DNA of 17,970 nt from Pelagophyceae sp. CCMP2097 (Eukaryota; Sar; Pelagophyceae): contig MU657189.1 of assembly GCA_026770575.1 (NCBI GenBank), forward strand, positions 38,546-56,515. The letters are read 5' to 3'. This document shows positions 1-9,813 of the stretch, in pieces. Below the pieces are notes generated by a model. The model had not been told where the DNA came from and did no database searches. It saw nothing but the letters and a program-made list of their open reading frames with translations. A program made the translations under genes and the position numbers. Numbering within the stretch: the first letter of the stretch is position 1; every line of letters begins with the position of its first letter.

Positions 1-129
1 GAATCCAAGCCTGGCCGACCGGCGCGGGAAACCTATGCTTCTTGAACGCAGAGTTCCTCCGATCACATGCGCGCCACTCGCACATCATCTTTGCCACTGG
101 GGCAACAACCACAACGAGTTCACAATCAC

Positions 130-332
130 TGGGGCCATTCAGGCATGCCACTCGGGCGTCGTCCCACTCGGGGTCACTGGAGCCATTCAGGCTTGCCACT
201 CGGGCGCCCATAACAGGGTTTGAACCATTCAGGCTTGCCACACGGGCGCCCACACCGGGGTTTGCCACTCGGGCGCCCACAAAGGGGTTTGAGCCATTCA
301 GGCTAGCCACTCGGGCACCCACTACGGGGTCA
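130..332. repeat. Degenerate tandem repeat, ~42-48 bp unit
   Basis: A core reading GCCATTCAGGCTTGCCACTC, followed by GGGCGCCCAC and a GGGGTTTGA tail, recurs with starts near 134, 182, 224 and 293. The last interval (69 bp) contains an extra partial unit that lacks the ATTCAGG part. Copies differ by point changes and short indels. The unit is not a multiple of three, so the overlapping open frames are accidental. No gene is apparent here. Confidence 0.85.
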
Positions 333-812
333 GCGGCAGCGATGTAGCTGCGGTGAAGGACGGATCGGCACAGCCGGTCCAACCCTCGCGCCACCCTCGC
401 AACCGCGCGCAGCAGCATGCTGCATAGGCGCGGGTCTCGCTTTTCTGTCGGAAAGGTTCGGCGCGTCTAGAACTGCGAATAGTAGACAGAAGGAAAGACA
501 GACCGACAGCCAAATTTGTGCAAGAGTGATCTTCAATAACGACCCGCGGAAAAGGGGCCTAGATTTTTTCAAATCCAAAGACCCCCTCCGGGGGTTTGAA
601 TAAACAGTGTCCAAGTTCGGCGACAGTCGGATCGCCGATTCTCCCCTGTGGGTAAATCCACCGGAATATATCCGGCAAATACCCAATAAAGATTCGAGGC
701 CTCGAAGCGCTTTGGAGGAGGCCACGGCGGCCGGCGGGGATCGTTTTGAATGCGGCGTTGAATTGATCACGGCCTTTTTTGGCCCACGATCGCCGGTCCC
801 TTTGAACAGGGT
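333..812. other. Gene-free stretch, nothing assigned
   Basis: No recognisable coding sequence, RNA or clear repeat. The short open frames on both strands are arginine/proline-rich, as expected from GC-rich non-coding DNA. The stretch ends where the left arm of the next inverted-repeat element begins. Confidence 0.6.
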
Positions 813-1561
813 CGGCACCTACCTCTGACTAAGGATTGTACTTGCCCCTGGAGAATGTTCCGAGGAACAATCCTGGGGGGGCGTTATTTGTACCAGGCCA
901 GGATTTCGCCCTGTCACTATCCAAGGGTTTGGGTTGCGAGCCCAAACTCTAAGGCCATACCGCAAATGCGCTCTCTGTGGTCGACGATAGAGATGTTGTT
1001 TAATAAAGAACCGGAACGAAAAATAGGAAAAAAGTAACTCCCCTAACGTCGACGTTTTAGCCGCCGAAACCGTTGCGGTTGGGAAGTTCCACCCCCAATT
1101 AGAATCGGCTTTCCCGGAAATCCCCCAATTAGAATCAACCTTTTTCTGAACATATTATATTTCCAAGCTCCCTGATTGGTCAGAAACGATTCTAATTGGG
1201 GATTATTCTAATTGGGGGTGGAACTTCCTACGTAGCCGCTCTAACAAAACTAGACATTTCTCGACGAGACAAACACCTCCGTGGCCGCGCGGCGACGGCA
1301 GTTCCGGCGCGCTAAGAATTGACCCGCGTTGCCTCTGTTCACGTCGCCAGTGATCAACGACAGGCGAGACGAAAAAATCGAAACGATAGTGACGCATGTC
1401 GTTTCAAAACCGACGGAACCTTAGCGAATACGTAACCGCCCTATCTTTAGAACGATAGTGTCAGGTCGAAATCCTGGCCTGGTACAAATAACGCCCCCCA
1501 GGAACGTTTCCCGGAACATTCTCTAGGGGCAGGTACAATCCTTAGTCAGAGGTCGGTGCCG
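813..1561. mobile_element. Inverted-repeat element with ~108-bp arms (non-autonomous DNA transposon-like)
   Basis: The arm at about 813-921 (starting CGGCACC, passing through GACTAAGGATTGTAC and GCGTTATTTGTACCAGGCC, ending CACTATC) is matched in reverse complement at about 1454-1561, with scattered mismatches and small indels. This gives a 749-bp unit with long terminal inverted repeats and no transposase-like frame inside. No clear target-site duplication is visible at either edge, so the true ends may lie a few bases away. A smaller inverted-repeat element sits near its centre. It is probably a MITE or foldback-type element; the superfamily cannot be assigned. Confidence 0.75.
1082..1228. 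mobile_element. Nested 147-bp MITE-like element with perfect 24-bp terminal inverted repeats
   Basis: The 24 bases at 1082-1105 (starting GGAAGTTCCACCCCC, ending AATTAGAAT) are the exact reverse complement of 1205-1228. Just inside lies a second inverted pair, CCCCAATTAGAATC near 1122-1135 and its complement near 1189-1202, so each arm carries two copies of an AATTAGAAT motif. It lies in the interior of the 813-1561 element. I see no unambiguous target duplication. Confidence 0.8.
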
Positions 1562-1870
1562 GCCCTTGCGGGGCCCTGTGCACTGAGGAAATTTCTCACG
1601 CCAAACATACCTCTTAAAAGCGAGCTCAAGGAGCCGTCCCGCTCGGTGGGGTCCCTGTGGGTGATGCTGGCACCTCTGCACAGAGCCGCCAGGGGGTGAG
1701 AAAACCACTTGATCCATGAGGACAGAAACTCAAGGAGCGGCTGTTGACATGAAAATGAGACACCATCTGCCACTGACGTATGCCCTGGCAAAAGGGAATT
1801 CCGGTCCCAGTGCCAGGAGCCAGTTAAGAAAAGTGCATATAAGCACATCCCATTTTTTGTGAGGTTGTAC
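1562..1870. other. Gene-free stretch, nothing assigned
   Basis: Moderate GC sequence without recognisable coding potential, repeats or RNA genes. It lies between the right arm of the inverted-repeat element and the tRNA-like motifs. Confidence 0.55.
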
Positions 1871-1875
1871 CCAGA

Positions 1876-1957
1876 CCCGGATTCGAACCGGCGTACCTTC
1901 ATTTCACTTGCTGCCATTTTTCAGGAAATTTTTAAACACAGCCGGGCTCGAACCGGC
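1876..1957 (-). other. Two tRNA T-arm-like (B-box) motifs, probably SINE or tRNA-fragment remnants
   Basis: Read on the minus strand, 1953-1957 / 1941-1945 form a perfect 5-bp stem (GCCGG/CCGGC) around TTCGAGC. Positions 1888-1891 / 1877-1880 form a 4-bp stem (CCGG/CCGG) around TTCGAAT. Both match the pol III B-box / T-loop pattern GGTTCGANNCC. Sequence before the first motif (TTTTACACGAGGTC on the minus strand) resembles the 3' half of a valine tRNA with anticodon TAC. No matching 5' acceptor strand or D-arm is found about 70 nt upstream for either, so they are not intact tRNAs. Confidence 0.5.
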
Positions 1958-2728
1958 GACCTCGTGTAAAACCTTATACACACGCTGTGAGTAGACGCAG
2001 TAGACCTAATAACTTTAAGCGCACGCAACGAACGCACTCGCAAGCGAGAGAACGAAGCGTCTCTCTGAAGGTGATGTCACAATGATTCAGACAGGAACTG
2101 AACCGTCAGCGCCGCCAGGGGAACAGGTCTACAACTGTCCCCGAGCCCTCCCGAGGCCGAGATCGAGCGGCGGGAACGCCCTCTGACCGAGCTGAAGCAC
2201 ACCGAGGACCCAACCAGTGACGCCCCCGGCCGCGCCAGGCGGCGCGCCACGGAGCCCGTGACCGCAATCCCCCAATTCTCTCTTTCCCCCCAGAGTCATC
2301 CGGCCACGAAGCCCGCACCCGACCACGATGACCCCGGAACTAAGATCCGGATCGGCCCGAGACCCGCCCCCGACGTCGTTTTTTCGCGCGTCTCGGGACC
2401 CTGCACTGGCCGACTCGGAGGAGGCCTGTGCCTTCGCGCCCCTCGCAGCCACGATACCGCCCCTCCGTTTTCAATGTGCAACCTAACGAAAATATACTGA
2501 AAACCCGTTTATCGCTTTAAAAAAAAAAGACGCGCCCTCAAGTAGGCGCCCTTGAGTAGGCGCCCTTCAGAGGGCGTACCCCCTACGGAGGCCCCTGTAG
2601 TTGCATGAGTCCCGAGATCATTGCTTTGTTGCCAACCCGGGAGAGAGTCGACTGCGTCGCTAAGTGTTAGCTGCGGCGCAAATAATTCCGCGACCGGTTG
2701 CGACGTGGCCGCGCGGGGCCGTCGCAAA
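1958..2728. other. Gene-free stretch downstream of PA2G4
   Basis: No supported gene. An A-rich tract at about 2520-2530 is followed by three imperfect ~15-bp copies around GCGCCCTTGAGTAG (about 2533-2573). The PA2G4 3' untranslated region should lie at the right end, reading leftwards from 2728. I cannot place its polyadenylation site. Confidence 0.5.
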
Positions 2729-5700
2729 TCACGCCTCTTCGTCGCCGTCGGCGGCGCCCTTCTTCTTGGGCGCGCGTTTCTTCTTCTTCTTCGTCGAGGC
2801 GACGGAGAGGATGGCGTTGATCTCGTCCGGGAGGAGCAGGGCTTTGTCCGAGACGACGCTGCCGGGAGTGTACAGCGCCGGGCCGCAGATGCGCGTCGGG
2901 CCGCCGGGGAGGAGCAGGACGGTGAACTTGAGGTGGACGACGTGCGCGCCGGTCTTTTCGAAGAGCACCTACGTCGGGGCCTTTCAGTTTTAAAATTTTA
3001 AAATTTAAACGTATTTTTGAGCAGAGCGCCGCCGTCCAGTTTCGATCCGAGGCTGCGATCCTTCACCGCCCGTGTGCGAGGCTCTGCGGCCCGTGCCCCT
3101 CTTGTGCGGCCCTGAACGGCCGGGGCCTCTTGGTCTGGGCGATGCTGTCGACGGTTCCCGGGACCGCTCTCCCGGGACCGCTCCTCGGGTCGTTTCGAGG
3201 GTCTTCGGACCATGCTCGGGGTCCAACTCGGGGCCGTCTCCGGCCCGCGCATCGGATCGGAAAGAGACGAAGGCGGGGTCTCCCGGGGCCGTTTGAGGGG
3301 GCCGTTTGAAGGGGCCGTCTGTGCATCGGGCGCATCGGGCGTACAACGGCCCTCGTCGGGAGCGTCGAAGAGTGCCGTTGCCGCCCCGCAGGACCGCCCC
3401 CGGCCTTGTTTCAAGTCGCTTCTCCGTGAGATGCCGTCGTCGCGCTTGAGGGGTGGGGTCGGCGTGTCGCCCAGACGCGCTGAGACGCAACAAGAGCCCC
3501 CCGCCTCCGGCTGAATTCGCCCCGCCTCGAGGCAAAAGGAGGCGTTGTCTGGCGTTGGAGGGTCTCTTCCATGCTGCCGCTCCGGAGACGCCCCGGGGCC
3601 CGTTTGAGCCGCCTCCCGGAACGGGCCTCGACACCTGTGCCCCGTGCAAGAGGCTCGTTTTCAAAGGGCTTGTTCAAAGGGGGCTCTTCGAACGGCACAA
3701 GCAGAGAGGATGCCCTTTTGAACGGACCTTTCGACTCGGTCCAGTGAGAAGTCCTCGCAGGGCGTGCATCCCACGATGCAATGCAGCTCCCACTTTTTCC
3801 ACAAGCAAGGGGGCCGTTGGACAACGGCCCACTTTGCGACCTTTCTCACAAGCAAGGGGGCCGTTGGACAACGGCCCACTTGGCGACCTTTCTCACAAGC
3901 AAGGGGGCCGTTGGACAACGGCCCACTTTGCGACCTTTCTCACAAGCAAGGGGGCCGTTGGACAACGGCCCACTTCGCGACCTTTCTCACAAGCAAGGGG
4001 GCCGTTGGACAACGGCCCACTTTGCGACCTTTTCGCTTCGGGCCTTGTTCGAGGCTCCGTCTTGAGGGAACCTCGCCTTGAAAGAGCCCCCCGTGTCGGC
4101 TTTTTTGAAAAAGTGCCTCTTGGAAATGCCTTTTGGAAATGCCTCACGGCCAACTCCCGGCTTGTTGCGAACGGCACACAAGGGCCCGCCCCGAGAAGGA
4201 GCCCCGTTCTTCGTGGGCCCGTTTTGACCGTGGCAACGCCGGGTCTTCCGTGGGTGCGCACGGTCGACCGTCGAACGGCCCCAAGGACCGTTGAACGGCC
4301 CCAAGGACCGTACGAGCGCCGCGCGCCCAAACGTGCCCCAAACGAGGGACAGCCACCGGCCCGGATCATCGAGGTCATCGGTTCCCGCCCGGGCGGAAAC
4401 TTGGGAGCCGGTCCACTTGGGGGTCGTCGACGCCTTTTCCGCAGGGCCTTTTTCCGCAGGGCCTTTTTCCGCAGGGCCGTTGGACCTTGCCGGCGCTGAA
4501 AAGGGGCCGTTGAACGGAACCTTTCCGACGCTGCAAATGTGCTTCGGGCCTTGAATGCCTCGGCAGAGTCGGGCCTGTTCCCAGGCCTCTGCAATTGCTT
4601 CGAGCTTGCGAGGCTGGGCGCTTCGGGCCATCCCGGCCTCGTCTCCGGAGCATTTGCGCGGGCGTTCGGGCGAGCGCCGCTGCCAAGGGCAGATCCCTTG
4701 CAGGGCCACTTCCAAGGGGCTGGGGAGGAAACGGCCGGCGCGGGGGGCCCGATAGCAAGGTGGGTCCCGCACACGTGGAGCCCTTCGGCGTCGACGCCGT
4801 TGACCGATGCAACGGACCGCAGAAAAAAGGGCCCTTGCTGGAGAGGCGCGTCTTCCACTGGGGCCGTCCGAAGGCCTTGGTCTCGGGCCCGATCTTCGGG
4901 ACGCTTTCGAGGGCCTCGTCTCCGGAGCATTCGGTCCAAAAGCGGCGCGTCCAAGACGCCTGCTTCGGCGCGGGCGACGCACGGGGTACTCGTGGAGCAG
5001 CTCGTGCTTGAGCAGCTCGACGACGCCCATCCGAGCCTATTCAAACTCTGGACGGACACGGAATCGCGCCAACGCGCAAGAATCACCAAATCTCCTCACC
5101 TGGCGCTCGTCGCCGCAGGCGCGGAGCGCAAAGGGCAGCGCGGGGAACTTCGAGTTAACCTCGTTGAAAAGGTACCTACATCAAATCCACACCCAAGATC
5201 CAAATCGTCATCGAAAAGCCAACTCGAGCTCCGAAAAAACAAACCTGCTGGCGCGCATCTTGAGGCGGTAGTTCTTGTCGACGGCGCGCTTGTAGACCTA
5301 GAGAGAGGGGGCGCGTCTTTTGAGAATGCAATGATGCACAAAATGGCCGCACCGTCGTGCGCTGGGCCGACGGCCGCGGCTTGCCGTCGCCCGTGCTCAT
5401 GGCGATGTCCACCGAGTAGACCTCGCCGGCCTCGAACGTCTGCGTCTCGACCTACGGGGCCGATCAAAGGGGCAAAGTCGAAAACACGGGTCAAATTGGG
5501 GGGGTTCTGTTTGCGCCAACCGTCGGCTCCCCGCTCGAATCGCCGGCCGAGGCAGCCCGGGGCACACGGGCGGGGCCGGGAAAGGTTCTTCTTTCAAGGC
5601 CCCCGAGTTGCCCCGTTCTCAAGACTGAGTTTTCCCGTTCTCAAGGGTCCGGGCCGACCATGCTCAAGCGCCTGCCCGGTTGTTGAGCCGTTGAACGGCC

Positions 5701-8365
5701 GTTGAACGGCCCGTCCCGCGTGGGGCGTTGGGCCCCATCTTGAGCCGGACGAAGGGCCCGCTTCCTGGCGGTCCGTTGGATGGGAAAACATCAAACGGGC
5801 CGTTTTCGGCCCTGCGCCGGACCGTCCTCTCGGTTGCAAGAGTCAAACTCGCTTCGGAGCCGTCTCCGACCCGTTCTCAAGGAGAGACTCCATTGCAAGG
5901 GGCCGTCGTCGTCGGCGGTGCCAAGACGGTTCCGAGGCAAAAGGGTCCGGCACCACGTCGGCAACCCGTCGTTTCCGCGCACGCAGCTGGACCAGCAAAC
6001 CTCTTGGAGGCAGGTCCTTTGCAGCGGGGACCATCCGTTTCCGACTCCATTTGAAAACGGCGACATCCCTTTTCCGCGTCGTGCCTTGATTGGCGCGTCT
6101 CGACAGGGCCGGTTGAGTGGCGCGTCTCCACCAAGCCTTCAAATGGATTGTGGAAAAGGGCATTCTTTGCGCTCCAGGGCATTCCTTGATGGGCGCAGTC
6201 TGACCTTGCACAAGGCCCGTTGGGTGGGCCAAATCGGTCCCGTTCAAAGGCCAGAATACGGTCCCTCGACGGACGGGTGCTGGCCTCGCAAGGCGAAAAA
6301 GTGGACCGGGTCCCTTCTTCGGCCCTCGACCCGAAAGAGGCCACGTGCTTGGGGCGATTTGGAACATGTCCTTGAAGAAAGCCCCTCAAGAAAGCAGCCT
6401 CATCTTCGCCCGTCCCCCGACTGTGCCTGGAGAGAGCCCGACCTTGAAAGTCCGTTTTCACGGACCTCCTCGACGTTCGAAACGGCCCAAAGCGACTCCT
6501 GGGCCGTGTTTTCAGACGGGCCGTTGAAGCGCCGCCTTGCAGGGCCGTTGACCCGTTTTGGGGGCCGTTGAAGGAACCCGCTCCGTGGGCAGACCTCCCG
6601 AGGGTCTTCCGGCCGTCGAACGGGTCGAAAAGGCCGCCACTAAGGCACACGTCCCTCGAGAGTGTGCAAGGTCCGTCGATTCCCAACTCTTCAAAGCGGC
6701 ACACTTCTCCGGTGGCCGTCGAGACCGTTTCCCGCTGACGCTCGAAAGACTCCCGAGGCAACTTGGCCTTTGGCGCGTCCGACCTGCTAGGCGCCGGAAA
6801 TGGGCCCTCTGGAATTTCCGCTCGGAAGACCGTCTCCGTCTCCGGTCCGTCTGCGGCCGCAGCAGGGCAGTCTCCGGCTCCGCGTCGTCTCCCGCGTCAT
6901 CCCTCCCCGTGTCAAGGGACCATCGATGGGCCTTCTCCGCCAACTTGGCCCCCGCATCGTTCGAAAACGCCACGGCGCCTTTCCAAACGCACCTTGTGTT
7001 CGACGTCGTCGCGCAAGAGGATCACCTTGTTGCCGTCGACGACGAAGCGCTTCATCCGGTGGCAAAGCACGCCCGCCACCGCGGAGACGCCCAAAGCCTT
7101 GGTCACTTGAGCGACGGCGGCCGTGATCTAAGCGACTTTGGCACACCGCGCGCGCCGGATTCGCGGCCGTGTGGAGTTCGGGGCCGTTGAAGAATCGCGT
7201 CGCACGAAAAACGCGCACCTGCGAGTTGGTGTTGCCCGGCCGGAGCAGCTTGGTGGCCACCTCGCCGCAGATGTGCGCAGCGACGAAGCTGAAGGGCGGG
7301 TCAATGGAACCGCAAAACCCGCAAACGTCGCACAATCAAAGGACCCGCAAACGCAAGAGCCATCTTCGCAACGGCCCTTGCTCCGCAACGGCCCTTTCTC
7401 CGCAACGGCCCTTGCTCCGCGGCCCCCTCGCGCACTCCCCGCGTGCCCCGCTTTGTGCCCCCCGCTTGGCCCCGTCGCGCTTTTCGACTCACGCGTCGGC
7501 GCGCGGCCCCGTCAGCGGCGCTTCGGGCGAAAAGGCGGCGCCCACAATGAGAGTGTGTGCTGCAACCGCGATGTACCCGTCCACGTAGCACCCAACATCA
7601 AGCTTGACCACGTCGCCCTCGGCGAGCGGGGGGTCCACTAGTTGAGCGGGTTGGCAAAGGGCCCCTTTCAAAACAAAAAGACGCGCTTTCAAAAAGACGC
7701 GTCTGACCAAGGCGGGACCAACCACGCTCCCCCCGCGCGCGCACCGTTGGCGTCGCTCTCGAGGGGCGAGTTGTGGCAGACGCATTCGTTGACGCTGACC
7801 TAGAGAGCGTGCGGTGTTAGGCAAAGCGAGTTCGTGGTGTCGACGCGAGTGGAAAGCGGCCCACGGGAGCATCGAGGCGGGAAGCGACCCTCCTTGGCTC
7901 AAATCGCTCGGGCCGTGGAGGCGGCGCCTCGCGTGGCCCCTCAGCGCCTCGCGTGGCTGCGTTTGCCTTGGAGACGCGGCCGTCCAACGCTCGTCGGAAA
8001 GGCGACGCCCTTTTCCAAAAGTTTCCCTTTGACCTTCTTGGCGTAAATCGAGGCGCACTTGGCCAAGATCACGCTGTCGCCGAACTTGCCTAGAAGGCGG
8101 CGTCGGCGCGGCGTCGGCGCGGCCCGCGGCACAAGGAGAAGGGCCCCCGCTTTCTCGGAAACTGACAGAGGTCGAGGACGCGCGCGCCGGCGACGGCCTG
8201 GAGGGTTAATCCCTGGATGGCCAAGTCAACGATCTTGGCCGCGTCGCGGTACTTCGTGCATACGTCCGAGACGGTAATGTCGTCGATATCCACCGGCTCC
8301 TCTTCCACGACCTCCTCCGCCGCCACCTCCTCGTCCTCAACCTCGTCCTCGTGCGCGTCCGCCAT
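2729..8365 (-). CDS. PA2G4: Proliferation-associated protein 2G4 / EBP1 homologue, 11 exons, 408 aa
   Basis: EBP1 is a catalytically dead methionine-aminopeptidase-fold protein that in other eukaryotes binds 60S ribosomal subunits at the tunnel exit and also acts in the nucleus. The exons (minus strand) are 8365-8167, 8089-7989, 7799-7745, 7637-7493, 7288-7219, 7127-6993, 5451-5353, 5297-5245, 5175-5100, 5036-4983 and 2968-2729. All introns are GT-AG, and every junction keeps frame and falls within family-conserved motifs such as FPTS|VSVNECVCH and QRTT|VYKR. The start ATG has A at -3 and G at +4. An acidic N-terminus precedes the pita-bread fold. Metal-ligand positions read D132, V143, H213, D250 and K343, so several are lost, as in other EBP1 proteins. 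The C-terminus is lysine-rich (KKKKKRAPKKK) and then acidic. The human protein has 394 residues, so this one looks complete. Confidence 0.97.
3801..4035. repeat. 47-bp tandem repeat, 5 copies, each with a near-perfect palindrome
   Basis: Units start at 3801, 3848, 3895, 3942 and 3989, all spaced exactly 47 bp. Each contains GGGCCGTTGGACAACGGCCC, a 9-bp inverted repeat around a 2-base spacer. The rest of the unit is nearly invariant; single-base differences appear in the CACTTTGCGAC segment (TTGGCG, TTCGCG). The array lies in PA2G4 intron 10. Confidence 0.98.
4266..4305. repeat. 20-bp tandem duplication in PA2G4 intron 10
   Basis: GACCGTCGAACGGCCCCAAG at 4266-4285 is followed directly by GACCGTTGAACGGCCCCAAG at 4286-4305, one mismatch, with a third partial GACCGT start at 4306. 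It shares the CCGTTGAACGG core with other intron repeats in this window. Confidence 0.9.
5452..6992 (-). other. PA2G4 intron 6, 1,541 nt, repeat-rich
   Basis: The donor is GTGCGT at 6992-6987 and the acceptor CCGTAG ends at 5452, joining exon 6 (…VEHK) to exon 7 (VETQTFEAGEVY…). GCCGTTGAACGGC occurs twice in overlap near 5687-5710, and GGGCCGTTGAAG / GGGGCCGTTGAAGG variants occur near 6520-6572. No transposon ends are obvious. Open frames up to about 290 codons lie on both strands but have no recognisable protein features. Confidence 0.88.
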
Positions 8366-8740
8366 GCTTGCTATCCTGCTCCTCTGTTGTCTGCTCTGCT
8401 TCCTCGGTCTTCAATGCGTTTTAATGCGGCCGGAGATGAGCGATCGCTCGATAAATTTGGTTTGAGGAATGGAACAAATCCAAAGGGGCCTGATCTCTTC
8501 GAGGTCGCTGCCTCGAGGCCTGCGTCGTGGTAGGGCCCTTCCTGCGCGGCCTCGTGGGCGGGTGTTCGCGTGGCTCACACATAAGCCAGAGCCGCCCTCT
8601 GCGAATTCATTAAATTGAGGTGTTATGTAGGCGACTATGTAGCGCCCGCCCCGGCCGTGTCCGAAAAATGCAAGGCCAGCGGTGGCGTGGCGGGCCACGC
8701 AGTGGCGGCCGAAAGTCGAAAATGGCTTTCACGCTCCCGT
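8366..8740. promoter_or_regulatory. Short intergenic region upstream of PA2G4
   Basis: Only 375 bp separate the PA2G4 start codon from the stop codon of the next gene on the same strand. The PA2G4 promoter and the upstream gene's 3' untranslated region must share this space. A pyrimidine-rich tract (plus strand) runs about 8370-8410, next to the PA2G4 ATG. No TATA-like box is evident. Confidence 0.4.
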
Positions 8741-9813
8741 TCATTCGCGCTTCGTCTTGATGGCGAAGAGCCCCGCGCGCTCGACGACCAAAGGCACGAC
8801 GACAAGAAAAACGAGCGCCGCCGGCATCGGCGAGTCGTAAAGCTTGTCGGCCAGCGGCGCGCCGAAGACTGCCGGGATCGACTCGAGCGTCGCGCGCGTC
8901 TGCCACCCGTAGCCGAGGCCGTTGCCGCCGAGGAGGCAGAACGACCCAAAGAGCTTGGCCACGAACGGCACCGAGTGCAGCTACAGATGCGCCGATGCAA
9001 GGTGGCGGGGAGGCGGAGCAGGCCCCGCATCCTGGGCCCGTCTCATTGGAGGTCCCGTGGCACGTCCCGTAGTAGGTTTCGTTCAAGGTCCCGTTCGAGG
9101 TCCCGAATCGGGACCCGTTGCACGTCCCGTAGAGGGGCTGCGTCGCTGCCCCGTCTCTTTGGGCCCGTTCTTTCTGCCGGGCGCGGGTGTGCACGAGGCC
9201 GCCGTGGAGGTTGAGGAGGAACATGATCGTGTTTGCGAGAATAAAACACAACGCGGCGACCATGGCGCCGTCCTTGACGACCTCTGGCATCCGCGCGAGG
9301 CCGATGAACGCTAGCGAGCAGCTGCCCAGGACGGCGGCGCCCGTGGCGACCTTAGGGAGGACGGCGCTCCCTTTCATCGCGCCGAGGAACGCGGGCCCGA
9401 AGAAACCCAGAAACGCCACGCCGCCGCAGCCCAGCGACGTGATGGGCACCGGCGTGCCGTACCTGTAGAGGGCGCGCATCACTGAGAACGTGTCGAGAGG
9501 CACTCGCTGCCGACGCAGGCAGGCGTCGTACGACTTCGCACCAGTTGCCGCCGAAAAAGGACCCCAGACCCGCCATTGCGCAGAAGAAAAACAAATCTGC
9601 GCGCACGACGCCGCGCTTCTTCGCGCAGAGCATCACGTGGCCCGACGCCAGCGACGCGACGCCGAGCGCCTTAAGGCCCAGACCAATGTTCCCAAAGTGC
9701 GCCGGCCACTCCCCGTGAACGCGCGCCAGTAGGCCGAGGAACGCAGGGGGCGCCGCCGAGAGCACAACGGCCAGAACCGGCACCAGCACCAGCTGCGACG
9801 TAGACAGGTCCAT
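8741..9813 (-). CDS. Multi-pass membrane protein of unknown function, 3 exons, ~259 aa
   Basis: I do not recognise the family. The best model joins 9813-9542, 9462-9195 and 8980-8741. Introns are 79 and 214 nt (donors GTGCGA and GTGCAC; acceptors CTACAG and CTGTAG). The ATG has A at -3 and G at +4. The product is strongly hydrophobic, with about seven or eight predicted membrane spans near residues 8-28, 43-61, 72-90, 97-118, 126-145, 150-175, 186-206 and 232-250. It contains glycine-rich GSFFGGNW and GGNGLGYGW motifs and ends in a basic tail (KTKRE). The first junction is uncertain: reading on from GGNWC with a one-base shift would also give an open frame into the next exon. The second intron carries repeats of GGTCCCGTTCGAGG. 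It lies on the PA2G4 strand, 375 bp upstream of PA2G4. Confidence 0.78.

Larger units (their letters stand above)
2969..4982 (-). other. PA2G4 intron 10, 2,014 nt, repeat-filled
   Basis: The donor is GTGCGT at 4982-4977 and the acceptor GTAG ends at 2969. This is the largest intron in the gene, lying between the exon ending HEYP and the exon beginning VLFEKTG. It carries the 47-bp tandem array (3801-4035), a 20-bp tandem around GACCGTTGAACGGCC (4266-4305), a 15-bp triplication of CCGCAGGGCCTTTTT (about 4438-4483), and GGGGCCGTTTGAA repeats near 3290-3325. Long open frames here on both strands have repeat-derived composition and are not genes. Confidence 0.9.

Noticed and set aside
3801..4035. 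CRISPR-like array of regularly spaced palindromic repeats
   Set aside because: The units are contiguous and near-identical over the full 47 bp, with no variable spacers, and lie in a spliced eukaryotic intron.
3893..5089. Very long open frames on both strands (up to ~400 codons)
   Set aside because: They cover PA2G4 introns 9 and 10 and exon 10 in the wrong frame. Their sequence is repeat-derived and rich in Pro/Arg/Gly, as expected from GC-rich DNA with few stop codons.
4539..5705. 388-codon plus-strand open frame
   Set aside because: It is antisense to PA2G4 exons 7-10, whose minus-strand translation matches EBP1 clearly.
5877..6761. 294-codon minus-strand open frame inside PA2G4 intron 6
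   Set aside because: No motifs, low-complexity basic composition, and competing open frames of similar length on the opposite strand.
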